A DNA stretch of 64,000 nt, from contig JAPXFQ010001662.1 in assembly GCA_028564705.1 (NCBI GenBank), forward strand, positions 3,160,001-3,224,000, written 5' to 3'. The translations under genes were made by a program, and so were the position numbers. How positions within the stretch are numbered: position 1 is the stretch's first letter; each line of letters opens with the position of its first letter. The notes under the pieces are model-generated. The model was given only the letters and a program-made list of their open reading frames with translations, had not been told where the DNA came from and did not search any database. The stretch is from Apricaphanius iberus. Its lineage: Eukaryota > Chordata > Actinopteri > Cyprinodontiformes > Aphaniidae. Below, one piece after another: positions 12,294-26,100 of the stretch.

Positions 12294-15200
12294 TCTTGCA
12301 TATTAAGTGCCTAGCTCTGGGAAAAATGACATATGACAAGAGGAAGGTGGAATCAAACCCACAACTTTTTGCATTGCAAGGCATCTACTCTTCACATAGT
12401 TGTCTACTGAAGTAACTTCTGTCAAAAAAAAAAAAAAATGAAAAGAAATTTTCTAATTTTCAAACTCTGAACACCATAATGGCCTTTTAAATACGTTTTT
12501 GATAAAATAAAAATATTTATGGAATAAATATTAATATGTGTATAATAAAATATTTTACAAATGATGTTTAGTGGCTGAAGGAAAACTGGTCAGAAACAGC
12601 AGTAGTTTGGATGTGATACTTATTAAAGGGGATGCACCGTTTTTTTAAACCTGCACCTTATTCATAGCATGGATTATTTTCATTTACTCATCCAGACAAG
12701 TTTGAAGCGACTTGAAGTCCTTTGGGAGATGTTTAAATCCTTTAACAATTGGCATATATCCATATAATGGGAGTTGTTGGAGAAGGCAAAGTACAGCCTC
12801 TAAATAAGGCATTATCTGTCATAAAACTCCTTCATTTCAGACTCTGTTTTGCTTTTGAATGACCTGTCATAGAGCACAATGTAGTCTTTAATATACATTT
12901 TCTGTTTACAGCGTTGCCACAAGATATTTTCTTTAGAGTGCTTGGAGGAACATAATTCACTGAAAAAAAAATGTGGTCTTAAGGAAGCCCACAATGGTTC
13001 TGAAGTGTCAAGAAAGTGGAATAAAAAGAGGAGGCAAGGGAACATAGCATAAAAAGAACCAGCAGCATTATCAGAACCTTGAGAATGGGCACTATATCCA
13101 CCAGTGTTAAGCTTTGAATTGGAAGAATTGAATTAGACTGACTTGTCTTTAAAGGTTTCTAAAATCAAGCTGCCAAAGGCTTTCTTTCTGAGAGCCAGCG
13201 AGGGTCAGCAGGACCGCCTGAGATGGCAACAGCTCTCGGTCACAGCTACTAAGAGAAACACTGAAGGTGGGGAGAGGAGAGAGACGAGCACAGCTTGGCA
13301 GCTCCACTGGAGTCTGATAAGCTTTAATGGTGCTGCCTCAATGATTCACACCATGGCACACACACACATGCGTACACACACACAGACCTCGAGCAGCCTT
13401 GTGGGGGAAAAATTTTCCGGACCCTGGATAAATTTGCAGTAGCAGGGAGTCTCTATTTACCAGTAATTGCATTTCTCTGCCCTCTTTTAGCCCAAACTTC
13501 AAAAATGTTCTCTGCCTCAGGAAGTCGAAGGTGGCTTGGGAGAAAGCAACAGAACATGTTGTCGGCCTCACACGGTGCTCCGCCACCAGTTGACAGCTTA
13601 TAGGGCCAATCTGTACCACGCATGAATGCAAGCTGTGTGCAGTACATAACCTGTCAGACAAACATGCTGTATCATTTGCACTTCCTGAAAGCCTGTCCAT
13701 CCAAAACAAAATATATTTAACCAGTTCATGTATGTGTGCTCTCCACACAATCATTTAAACAATCCATAGTTCACTCACAGATGCAGAGCCGTGAAAAGGC
13801 TCTTGCTCTTTACAGATCTCATCAGTGTCTGCTCTTTATGTCAGACTTAAATGTGCGGGAATCTTAGCTCACTCTTCTGTTGAGAATAACTTTTAATCCT
13901 GCAATAATGAAAGCTTTTCCAGCATTCCAGTTTGAGGTCATGCCACTGCATCCATATCATTCACAGGTGGACTTAAAGGTGTGCTTTGTGTTAATTATCC
14001 TGTTGTGTAGCCAAAGTAGTCTTGAAATTAAGATCACAAACCAATGACCGGAGATTCACCTTCAGGTGGCATCAGTTATGGCAAGTGGAACAACTCCTAA
14101 TGTTTCTGAAATCGTATGATACACCTTGCTACATGAGTTGAGCTGCCATTTTTGAGAACTTCAAACTAAATGCCGATGCTTACTTGATGAACATAAACGG
14201 AGTAAAGCTCACTCTAATGTCATTTAACTCTGTTTTTTTTCTGTGGAGAACTTGGGCCACACAGGTGGACGTATGTGTTAGGTACATACGGAGAACTAGA
14301 TAAGATTTCTTTGTTGAAAAATGAGCAAAGGTAAGGACTTTATGCATTTCACAATGGTAAAGATGTACTTTGTACTCCCTTTCTCCCAACTGGATTTAGC
14401 AAGAGTTTCATTTACCAGCTTGCACAGCTCGTAACTCTCTAGTGTGATTGGCTTAAGACAAATCCTGCTGGGCGGAAACTTGCTGCTGCGTCCTCCAATC
14501 AGCTCAAAATATTATATCTTATGGCCCTCCCTTTTTCAGTCGCTTTCTGTGGGAGCAGTTCCAGATCAGTGTGTAGACCCGACATGGGGCGGGGATACAC
14601 ATAGTTCTGTCTTTTGCCAGGTTAGAACTTTGGACTTTTAATGTAGAAAATACCAATGTGTTCTAACCACATCGGCTTTGTAGGCCTATGTATTTCGCCT
14701 CTTTATAAATGTGACTTCACTTTACGCATAAGATTATTAACTGAGGGAATAAGGCAAATACCCTTAAGACTAACAAGTTTTCAGTTTTTCTCACAATTGG
14801 TGGCTGTAGTGATTTTACAAAAAAAAAAAAATACAAACTATATAGCATTGGACCCCCCCCCCCAATAGTTTAAATACATTTAAATTTATTTAGCCATAGG
14901 TCCTTATGAGATCCAACATTTCATCTTTAAATGAGCCCCTACCAAGTAAAAGATTAATTTATTTTCAGGTTTTTACACATCTTTACCAGGGCTGTCAATA
15001 CCTGCTGGATGCTATAAAAGGTGTTGGCAAATTACGGCAAGAACAAAAAGGTGTAATGTTTGCAGTATATTTTTTATTTTAGTTTATTTGGCGATGTTGT
15101 ATCTTACAAGGTGAAAATATGGGGTCAAAACAGGATCAGTTCAACCCAAACTCAAAAGCAGATTGTAAACTTAAAAAAACTGGTTAACTAAAGAATTCTA

Positions 15201-17688
15201 AATTAAAAAAGATATGCAAACTTAAATAAAAAAACTATACACTTTATACCATAACCAAATATGAAAATGAAGACCAGAATTAAAAAACATATAATTTATC
15301 TAATTCTCACAACCCAAGCAATATTCATGTAATATTTTTTCCTTTATTTTTAAAACCTTCTATTTTCTGATTGTTTGACAGTTTTTACATACATTTCTTT
15401 TCCTTGTCACTCTCAGTCCTCATCTTACACTTTCAATTGAACCTAATTTTATGTGGGGGAGGGCTCAGAGCCCATTGGCTATCAAGGACATGACTGACAG
15501 AAGTTTGGTTCAACGTAAGTGCCGCTCAAGTTGCACTTCTGTTGTTGGCGCCATTGAGTTGTATAATCCTACCTCTGCTGGTGAAGCTAAAAAATTGCTG
15601 TGAATGCAGACAATCTTCATTTGCAGAGGCTTTAGTTATGTGATCATGTATTGTTTATTTAACTGCAAGTTATGTATTGTTTCATAAGCCACCTGTAAAT
15701 ACTAAATTATTTATTCTGGCTAATCTAAATCAATCCATCATAGGAATTTTTGTCATGGATAACACCAAAAACATCAAACATTGTTTTTCTTTTTAAGCAA
15801 ATAAAACAATTTCATTAGATTATTCCAGCTGTCTTTAAAGTCCCAAAAGCATATAAAGATTACACATGTTGCACATTTTGGGTTAAGCTTTCAAATTTTA
15901 GGTAGCAAACTTCTTTTTCTTGTAAAAATTTGGCCAACAAGATCAATACCACCTGTCTGACTGGTTTCTGGCCGGCTGCCAGTTTTCTTAGCTTTGTACA
16001 AAGACTGGAAACAAGATGAAACGGCTACAGCAGTGTGTCTTTGTCAATAGAAAGCGTGTGGGATCATTCTAAAGCTGCAAAATGGATCATTGGATTATAG
16101 AGCTGTGTGAAAAAGATGCAGAGAGAGAAGCGTTTATTTTTATGACAAATTTCTTTCATTTTAAAAACAAATAGTCCTAATTAGGCTTCTGACAGTATCG
16201 TCCCCCAAGAGCAAAAATACCACCACTTTATGGTATTATTGTTATAAAACCTTATCTAACTGCTATTACTCAAACTTTGAAATGCAAGAGCGATGAAATC
16301 ACAAACTGATATGTTATTAATTGGACATTATAATTCATATTTTTCATGTACAGTTACATAAAACAGTGATATCAGGAGAAAAAATGAGAGTCAACACTAT
16401 TTGAACTATTTCAGACTATCTAACTACTCCTTAATTAAATTTTAGACCTTCTTATTTTGACAATGATTAAAATCCATATTTCACATCAAATATTGTGGTG
16501 AAATGTATATTTACTTCCAACACTGAGTGCCTGTCGTCCATTTTAAAGATATTGTAATGTACTTTATGTATTTTTTATGTTGTGGGACTTTAAGAAAAAT
16601 ACAAACACTGGATATATGGATTTCATAAGCAGTGATGTCCATAGCTAACAAAAAACAGATCAAAATCCTCAATTGGAAACTATTTATGTGCAATAAGCAC
16701 TCATTGTTTTTTAACTTACAGTTTTTTAAGAGCAATTCATTAATACATATATAGGCAGATTTTTCTTCTCGTTTGTTGTAAAAAGGATCCAGAAATTATT
16801 GTAGATCTGAATAAAAAAGCAGATGTTGGTTGTTTTATTAGAAAAGAAGCATAGAGTCTCCACAATTTCTTTATTTGGTCTATGCTATTGTCCTTTCACT
16901 TAATTTCATTTTGTTATTTCAAGTAACAACAGCAGACTTATAATGCTTTAGAGTAGAGATGCAAAATCTATCAATTTACAACAATAATTGCAATATTACA
17001 ATCTCTACGTAAGGTTTATATCTGTAGCCAGTTGAATGAACATTAACTGCCCTGTTGTATGTATATCTTTACTGCGTTACATGCTCAAGCTCATGGATAC
17101 TTGTGGGGACATGATGTCATGGCAGAAAACGAAAAGTTTCCGTAAAATGTTGGTTAATCTTAGTTAATCCTTAGCAATAATGTTACCGTTAAGTATTTTG
17201 CTTACACTGTGCAGCTTTAGTTTAAAATTATCCCTAAAAAGAAGTTACATTTTCTTTAAATTCCAGGGTATTTCCATGGAATTCCAGGGAATCAGTTATT
17301 TCTTCCCTGCATACATATTTATGATTTATTATGAAATCAACAGACTGATGCAACATCTTAAATCAAACATTGTAAATATTTATAAAAGTAAGTATGACAC
17401 TTTAAGAGATGCGTCTTTTAGGACAGGTGTTTGGTCCCCAAGACATGGAAATCCTCTGCTGTGATAAACATAATAGTTTTCTGACTAATTCAGAGACAGA
17501 ACAAAGTTTTCCAGGAGAATATTGAGGGGAAAAAAGCGCACAAAAATTTAGAGTCTGAATAAGCTGTTATATCTTAAAATCTCATCCCTGCAAAGAATTA
17601 TGATAGTCTTGAGGTTTTTTGTTGTAGAAAGAGTGGCTATATTACAGATAAATGGCTTGACTAATAATCTACTTCTGACTAGAAGTAA
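12294..17688. other. Unassigned sequence with short homopolymers
   Basis: No gene supported. Besides the CA repeat there is an A15 run near 12425, an A13 run at about 14819 and a C11 run at 14853-14863. Minus-strand frames at 13338-13754 and nearby have no recognisable domain and no homologous splice context. The region 15400-15620 is less AT-rich and could hide a diverged element. Confidence 0.4.
13352..13384. repeat. (CA)n-rich microsatellite
   Basis: CA units interrupted by TGCGT and TG steps over about 33 bp. Confidence 0.8.
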
Positions 17689-18051
17689 TACAGTGGAACC
17701 CCTGTATTTGTTGGGTTTAGAGACCACAGCGTTTTGCGAATAGCTCAAATCAGCAAATACTTCCTCAAAACACTTATAACTGCATATTTTTACAGTTCAA
17801 ACACTAAATATACTTTAATTGCAGAACTTAACATCCACTGTCTTACTTATTTCCAATCGGCTGCAAGAAAATTATTGGCATAAGGGTTTTAGCTGCTTGC
17901 AAACGGCAATCAGTAGCATCAAGTTGCAGTGCATGAAATACTCCATGAAAAACTAAGCAAATAGGAACAATTTGTATGAATAAATTGGAATCACGTTCCA
18001 CCACAAAAAAACCCCTGAAAAATCTGCAAATAGTTGCACCCATGAATACTG
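17689..18051. mobile_element. pogo/Tigger-like small DNA element, copy 2
   Basis: It begins CAGTGGAACCCCTGTATTTG directly after TA and contains AGAGACCACAGCG, matching the head of the copy at 11903. The right end on the other strand begins CAGTATTCATGGGTGCAACT. The 3-base-rich GGGG/CCCC blocks near each end pair with each other. No transposase is present, so it is a non-autonomous copy of about 360 bp. Confidence 0.6.
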
Positions 18052-19984
18052 AACAAAGACAGGTGGGGTCAACTATTTGATTTTTTTAGATGCACAGCCA
18101 AAGTCCCAACTTGAATCTGATACAGAGTTTATGGAGTGTGCAAAAAATTTTGGTTGCAAGCTTATAAAGGTGACCAAGATAAATCATCGGAGTAGTAACA
18201 TTGAAAAAGACATTATAAGTCTTCAGTCGTTTTTTTTTTGACAGGTTAAAGAACTAGTTTTGATAAACCATTTTTAAATCCACTTTAAGTAAAAGCAGAT
18301 GCAACTTATTTGAAAGCTTATGCCCTTTTTGGATAGTTTTATGCTTCAAGAAATAGCGGTTTTATTTCTCTTTTTAAAAAGAGACTTTTTGTTTAGGAAT
18401 GAATAATCGTAGGCTTACCTTTAGACAACAGGTAAAAACCTGGGAAATAAAGGGGCTGTACTTTCATTTCACAAAGAATGTTTTAAAAGTGGTTCTAAAA
18501 ACAATCATCTACTCAGAAGTGCCTTCTGTAGGGAACAAATGCAGTGCAGGCTGCTATCAAGTGGAGCAGACTGCTGCATTGCATATGACTCAAAATGTCC
18601 ATCTGCCCCCCCATTATGTGAACAACAATGTTTTTTATTTCTTTTTTCTGCTTTCAGCATTGTTTAAATCAGAATCTCACAGGTTTCCGTTCTTTTGGGA
18701 GCGCTCTTTATATTGCTCCATATAAACATGCAGGAGGAGGCACTTTAAAAAAATAACAGGGAGGCTGCCTCAGTGCAACAGATAATTATGTGCCAAAGAA
18801 TGAACAAGCATGTGGGGTCCAAATTGCATTGTGGGAGGACTCAGTGGGAGAGAGCGATGTCAACTGGAGTGGCTGCTGTTTTCTCTGTGCACCTCATCCA
18901 TTGTTCTGCGCAGTGAATGGCAGAGGGCAATGTCAGTGGATCTGCATGTTTGACTGTGGGCGTATCTATTCACCCGAGAGGACGATTTAGCCCCTCACCT
19001 GAGAACACAAACTGCCTGTGAACAGGAACAAGTTTTAGGCAGTAATTCTGAACTCCTCTAGAGAATGACGTGGGGGTGAGTAGAAAGATTGTCGCCACAT
19101 TTCATAATATGCAAAACAGAAGGTGGAGCATGAAAAAACCCCACAAACAAAATATCTACCTCTCAGCGCACTTCTCTAATTGTTCTAGGCGCATTCACCG
19201 GATTATTGGTTTCTTTCTGCTTTATAATCACTGCTTATTGTTCCTGCTCATTGTTTCCTTGCTTAATTTGTTTGTTTGTCTTCACACTTTCCCAACACAA
19301 ATGTTTCTTTTGTCATTCCAACCAGGTGATTTTCTGTTTATGGGAGCTGAATTAAATTGAATTTAAAGAGCGCAGGGAGGAAAAAAAACTGGGTTGGTAG
19401 AATGAAGAGTGTACCTGCAGTCTCGCGAAAGAATACAACTAATTAAGGAATATAAAATTAAGACTGTTGTAGTTTCAGGCTTTATGGGCATTGTTTTAAC
19501 CTGCAGACCTTACACAAAATGATGGATTAATAACAAAAGGACAAATTACCATATCAAGTTGGCAAGTTTAAATGTATGAGTCTGGCTGCTGAATATGGCG
19601 CTTATTCATCTAAAGACTAAGCATCCCTATCACTTTAGGATCCCCAGCTTCTACCATCTGAGATGTGTTTGATAATCCCAGGTCGAAGATTTATACTCGT
19701 CTTTTAAGATTAAAGTCCTGGACCCTATAATCCTCTGATCTCCTATTCATCACAGCTGCTACATCTTATATGATATAATAGGAGTTGCAGCTTTAAACAG
19801 ATCATATCAGTTCTGACTTTGTCAGCTAAGTGTGCGTCAGTGGAATAAGCACTACAGTGCTAATACAACATAATGTCTCTCTCTTTGATAGAATAATAAA
19901 AAAAATGGATTAAATTTATGTCATACTGAATGCTAAAATCAGAATGTAATCTCTTAAATACCCGTTTTGATTAATAAGATCTTC
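18052..19984. other. Unassigned sequence
   Basis: Nothing supported. A 327-bp plus-strand frame (18399-18725) lacks an ATG-proximal context, domain or splice sites. The segment 18780-19050 is less AT-rich but I cannot assign it. Confidence 0.4.
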
Positions 19985-20165
19985 TACTGTGGACCCTCAC
20001 CTATTCATGGTTCAGTATTCACGGATTTCCCTGTGTATTGTTACACCTATTTGCATTTTTTTATTATTTAAGAAACACTGGCATAATGCTACATGACTCA
20101 CTACTGGCTGGCATTTCTAAAGCAGCCAATATGGTAACACCATTAAAATTCTATGCAGTCCTTTC
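19985..20165. mobile_element. pogo/Tigger-like small DNA element, copy 3 (partial)
   Basis: TACTGTGGACCCTCACCTAT followed by TTCAGTATTCACGGATTTCC is close to the head sequence expected for this family and similar to the right end of the copy at 17689-18051. A GGCTGGC...GCAGCCAAT middle segment also resembles copy 1. I cannot find a matching far end, so this copy is truncated or too diverged. Confidence 0.45.
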
Positions 20166-23100
20166 TTTAAGTTCTGTAAGCGAAAAAAACTGAATTGGGA
20201 CTCACTTTGTTACATGATTGCCCTCAAAATGGGGTACACCATGGTGCTTAAATTGGTGACCTCCACTGACGAACACAGATGTTTCATGTAACAGCCTGAC
20301 TGCAGGCTGTGGACACAGCAGACAACCAGGTCTACATTCTAATGAAAGTCTCTTCCTCCTTCTGTCAATCTTGTCCTTGATAGCCAATGTTGCAAAGGTT
20401 GTCTCAAAAGTCTTTCCATTTGAAGAACTTGTTTCCTCACCATGAGAGCACCTTTAATGTTGCTGGAATTAACATTTTCTGTTTAAGTTCCTCTGTTAAA
20501 AACAAGTTGTGCAGAGCACTGACCAGACCACCATACACGGTAAATTCTGTCTAGTTCTTTTTCAGTTGGGCTGTTGTGTGTTGCCGGGCAGCTAGAAAGG
20601 AGACATACCAAACAAATCTTAGGTCTTCTAACTTCCTCCCAGATCAATATAAGTATTAAACTGCTGCCAAGTGTCTGAAACCTGCTGCATATTTCCCTCC
20701 ATCCTAGTTTTTTCCAGATTTTACATTAATGACTGAACACTTCGAAATGAGCCAAAGGCCCTTAGAGGCCAGAGAACACTGTCTCATGTTGCTTGCACAC
20801 ATTAATAATGCATTATAGCATGTTACATGGGATAATTAACTCTGCTGTTAAATACAAGCTGTGTCCAAAGTGCTATTCGATGTTGTTGCCGAAATTGAGA
20901 AAGCAGCGAGTGATCAGTAAGCCATCCGTCTTTGTTGTGAATGATTATAGGCTTCGCACTTTTCATTTGATTTGCGATTTGTTTCATCATTATGTCAGCA
21001 AGTGGTGCTACAATTAGATGGATATTAATCAGCTCTGCTGTAATTATCCAGAGGGAACTTTATTCTCTAAATTTTAAAATGTTTCTTTCAGAATAAAAAT
21101 GTTTCTGCTGCGTTACATTAAAACATTTCTTTTGATTTGCTTTTTTTCCATTAATCACAGACAGCCTTTTGCACTCATTAAATGGCTCCAGCTTACTTCT
21201 GTTCAGTAATCAAACAATTTTAATATTTTCCTTAAAAAATATTCCATCAGCCTTTTAAAATGGTGTGAACATAATCTAATTTAGTCTTTTGGGATCAGTA
21301 ATTATGGAAATGTGTAAGGTGACGATAAAATCATGTACAAAGTTGTATGCTAAACTGGTATTTTGAAGCCTTTGTTTTAGAAAAGTTGATTGATTCCTGG
21401 CTAGTGGCAATTAACAAAATAACAAACAAACTACTGGCAAAAAAGGAATACTTCTGCTCTAAATGCTGATGACAGTGATTCCAAACAGTCTTCAAAAGAA
21501 AAGTGTGGATGAGTATGGAAAAAAGAAATACAAGGTATGGAACGCTGTTTGATTTTCCTGCATTTCCTTCTTTACATTATTTATGGTAAAAATCCAACAA
21601 AAGTTGTGTAGCTTGCTGGTAATGGGTGACAAACGTGTAGACGGGTCATTAGGGATGAGTTTTATAAAGTAAACTGTAAAGGACTTCAGTGTCCAGATCA
21701 GGCCATGCCTAGTAGGAGAAAATAATACATCAGGACATCATAAATGTGCTTTTGTGTGATTATTTGTATACATCAAATAAAAATAAATATCTGTGAAAAG
21801 TCTAATTTTTTGTAGTCTGAACTTGCTACAACATTACTTGACCTGATATCATAAAACTAATTGGCAGACCCCCATGAATCTACTTATATGGCCTTCCGAA
21901 AAGTTGGACATTGTCTAAATTTTGTAAAAATGTAATTCAGTCAAATGTTTCCTTCTCAAGATAAAATCTTGTAAAAGTTTCCTTTTTTCTTAATCAAGAA
22001 AGTGTTTGGACTAAAATGTGCAACCAGTCTACACAGCATTACTCAGTTGTTTATGTCCTTAATACATTTTGTAGGTTCTCACCTTATTTTCTGTTGTATC
22101 CTTGAGCTGGAAGGGAAATGCTGTCTCGCTCAGTTTCACTGTAAAGTAAATAACCCATGTTACATTTGCTGCACATTACAAATAGACTGATTGCGACGCA
22201 ATCTGCATTGTGCTGGCCCCAATCTAACTAGTGTAATAACGTAATTGATCACTTGCATGTAGCTGAGATCGTTCAAAGGTTTGTGCTCTAATTTACGTTA
22301 TCCATTCTCGAGCCCCCTCTAACATGGTTTTTCTTTTTTTTCCATCCCTCTTTCCACCCTTGTTCCTTTTACTCTCCATCTATCCCCGGTGGTTCTGCTC
22401 CGCTGCTCTCCCTCCATCTCCCCGCGCTCTTTATTGACTGTTGAGCGCAAGGCGGTGTTAAACCAGCATCGATGTAATAGTAGGCATTAGCCCTTTGAAC
22501 TGCCCTTAATCTGCCTGTAATAAACTCACATTTATTTTGCTGACTTGCAAATATCTAGCATGTGAATGGATGTCCGTTGGATGAGTGAGCAGAGAAACAC
22601 GGAGCCGGTTCCTACTAGACACGGGCTGATTTTGAGTTTTTTTTTACATTTTTTTAATGACCTTGGGTAAAAATACATTATTATTATATATTTACACAAA
22701 AATTCAATACAGAACTTTAAACATGATATATTCGTTTTAATGAAACCAGAAAAGCAACGATTGCTACATCTTTCCACATAACATAAACTGTCACAGTTAA
22801 ACTACTTTTTTGTAATTACTTAGACACATACGTAAATGTAAAAATACTGGCATAATAATCAAAAACTGCATTAAATACAGTCTGCCCTACAAGAAAAATA
22901 TACCACTGTCAGTTTTTTATTATTTTTTTTGGCCATTTTGATGTCAATTTGCAATTTATTCAGACAGGTGAGTCTAAAATTATTCATACCTCAGGGTCTA
23001 ATGTAAGATAGGAATCTCTCTTACATCATGTTATGAAAATTATGACACGAAGTAAATAATTATGTATAATTTATTAAAAAAAGGACAGTAAAAGTGTTCT

Positions 23101-26100
23101 TATCAATGGAAAATCTTTATCGGTATTACCGTAAAGAAACCCTTAGTTTAGTTGCTAAGCAACTTTTCGCAGGGTTCAACTGGAAATTTCCTGATTTCTT
23201 TCTGATCTTTAGATATTACTCCATTTAGTTGGTCAAATAAAAAAAAATACGTACAACCTCCATCTGACTAAATAAAATGTACCCTCAGAAAAACAAACCA
23301 ACTTATACCTCTCATGGTTGTTTCTCATGGATATTACAGGTGGGAATTTGGCCTCAAGAAACAATGCACTTTGTGCACTGTTTTTCTTCATAGGAATTTA
23401 CTGATTTTTTATTATTATTGGCCCATAAAACCCCTGATCGATGTGTAAAAAGTATTAATTTGAGAATATTTTTGGGGCAAAAAAAAAAAATATGCATGAA
23501 AGGAGTTAATTAAGAGGACAGAGACGAGTGGAATGGTAATTATTATTTTTTAAGTACAACTAAATAGCGTGCCATGTCATCGACCAGGACTCTTGAAATT
23601 ATCAGCAAACAGACATATACGTATGTGTGTTTGAAAGGAAATCAGAGTTTCTGCAGGGTGTTAAACTCTTATTTTTACTATTCACAGAACTAATTTTATT
23701 TGTCCTTAAAAAGTCTTAAAACAATTTTAAATTATGTTATACTTAATACATATATCTTTTTATCTTTCTGTTCTTTATAGAGTATTGCTGGACGTTTAAT
23801 AACCTAACATTAGCAGAAAAAGTTGTTGTGATACCATCTTTAGATCTTAAATTAAGTAATTGATTACATTTTCTTTTCATTAAAGTTTTTCTTAAGCAAA
23901 TCACAGTGTAGTTGCCTTACTTCATTCAACTGTTTTGTGCGGCAACTAGTAGGGCAGGCCCTCCTTACAACTTAAGAACATTTTTGGCCCTCTTTCACTT
24001 TCCCTGGGATCTCATTAAAAATGCTTGAGTGTTGGCACTGGTTGACTGAATATTTTACTGGTTTTCAATCCATAACTTCTCTGCAGCATATCTCAGTACC
24101 AGTATGCAAAACTTGCTTAGTTCCTATATGAATAGACTTGTTAATTGTATTTGGGGTTTTATACTTGGTGTGGAGAGTGTCAAAAGCCCCGGTGTGCTGT
24201 ATCAGAAGCATGCCTGAGACTTTGCTTTAATTGGAAGGTAATTGGAGCAGCACCATTGATCATGAACCACAAATCGCTCGGGCTCCCTCCCTGCTGAACT
24301 TGGGACTCTTCTTTTTTCCGCTCACTGACTCTATTCCTCCCTGTCTACACCACCTCCTCCTCCTTCCATAAGGAGAGTGTCAGTCATGTGCAGTGGAGCG
24401 GAACATAGGAACAAGGCCCCCTACTGGGTCCAGAGCACATGGGTCTGGGTCCCGAGCCACAGGAAACGTGGAAAAAACTCAGTGTGGCATGGAGATGGAA
24501 GAAGTGGAGATTAAGAGAAAGAGAGCAGCTATGAGCTGTGGAATAATTTGTAGTAGCTTGTGCGCTCTATTGCTCTATTTCATCCAGCATTTAGTTAAAC
24601 GAGATTTGTTTTCTTTTTACCTTTTGTTGTGTAGAATATCTGGAAGAAGTCAATTTGCCGGCTCATTTGTCAAATGCTGGAGTGCATCGGTGACATCTCT
24701 GCGACGCTGTAGAGCGAGAAAGGCTTTCTGTATCAGCTGCGATGTAGATAGGAAAGAGTCTGCGAGAGATTGCCTGTGTACCATCTTAAATGTTGACTGG
24801 AAAACAAAAAAACTAAGTACACTGGCACATCACTTCGGTGCCAGATTGATTCTTAAATGCTACAGGGTAGCGTGTGAGAGGAGGTGGGAGGGAGATAAAG
24901 AGAAAAATTGAGGAAAAGAGGGCTGGATGGAAAGCCACAGATGGTATCATGCAGGGCTGAAAGATTTTTTATTGATGCCATTGTTTTAAAGTTTTTCATT
25001 TCCATACTTTTACGTTGTTTTGTTTCTTTTTATGATTTTATCATATGTTTTTGCTCTTTTTACTTTCTATGCTTTTATCATATGTTTTTTTTTTAGCATT
25101 GAATCATGTAAAGCACCTTGGTTAAAGGAGGTAACAAGTCCAGGACGGAAATCCAGACTTCTAACAAGTTCTGTGGCTATTATTGGCTCTTCTTTCAGTA
25201 CTTCTGAGAAATATTGTGCTTTGAAAACCTGTTAAGTTCAACTTACCCCAAAATCTACTTTTTTTCTTTTTTTTGCTGTTAAAATGTATAAATGAGTGTC
25301 TAACAGTGTTGTCTACATGTCTGGTCATTTTATTGTGTGGTGCTCTTCAGGTTAAAACGTTAAAATGCACTTGAATTTAAATCTACCATTTCCATTGGCT
25401 CAGCCTTTATAGCTGACATCAGCCATCCTGCTGCTGTGGAGAATAAAACAAGCCAAGCTGGACCACACCTCTTAGCGAGTTTGAGTTTGGATATCAAATA
25501 AGTGTTGACACTGCCCTCAGTCCGACAGGCAATGCCTCCTTTTGACGCATTTTTCGAACCGGAAAGGTAGGTGGAGTAAGACTCTTGTAGGGGAGTGGGT
25601 GGCTCTTTATGTAACAGAATGATCAACCTCAGGTGATCATTCTGAAACACTTCATTTACCTAAATTTATATGAAATAAAGGAGGAAAGGATCATGTTTTC
25701 TGCTTGAGATAGGAGCCTCGAGTCTGGAATTATTTCAGACCAAACAAGTCAGAAGTCCAGTCTGAGGTTCGATGAATAGTTTGTTTTTTGTTCTTTGTTT
25801 TTTTTTACATTGAAGTGAGGATGCAGACACCCACCTTTTCTCGATTCAGTATATGTGGACTCACGTATTGGCAGAACTTATGTGAAACATAGTTCATACT
25901 ATTAGCTGAAAATTCATCAAATACCAGGCTTCCGATCTAAATGTAGGCCATGTGTGATGTTAAAAAAACTTATTTTGAATCTAAACCTGCTTTAGGTAAA
26001 CTTTGCTAAACTTTGTTTTATATAATGCAATAGATATAACAAGGTTTCAGAAACATTCCTCAAAGTTTTGAACTGGTTTCATGTGAGACATAAAGCTATA

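Noticed and set aside
13338..13754. 138-codon minus-strand frame
   Set aside because: No domain, begins in AT-rich sequence and ends in a CA repeat.
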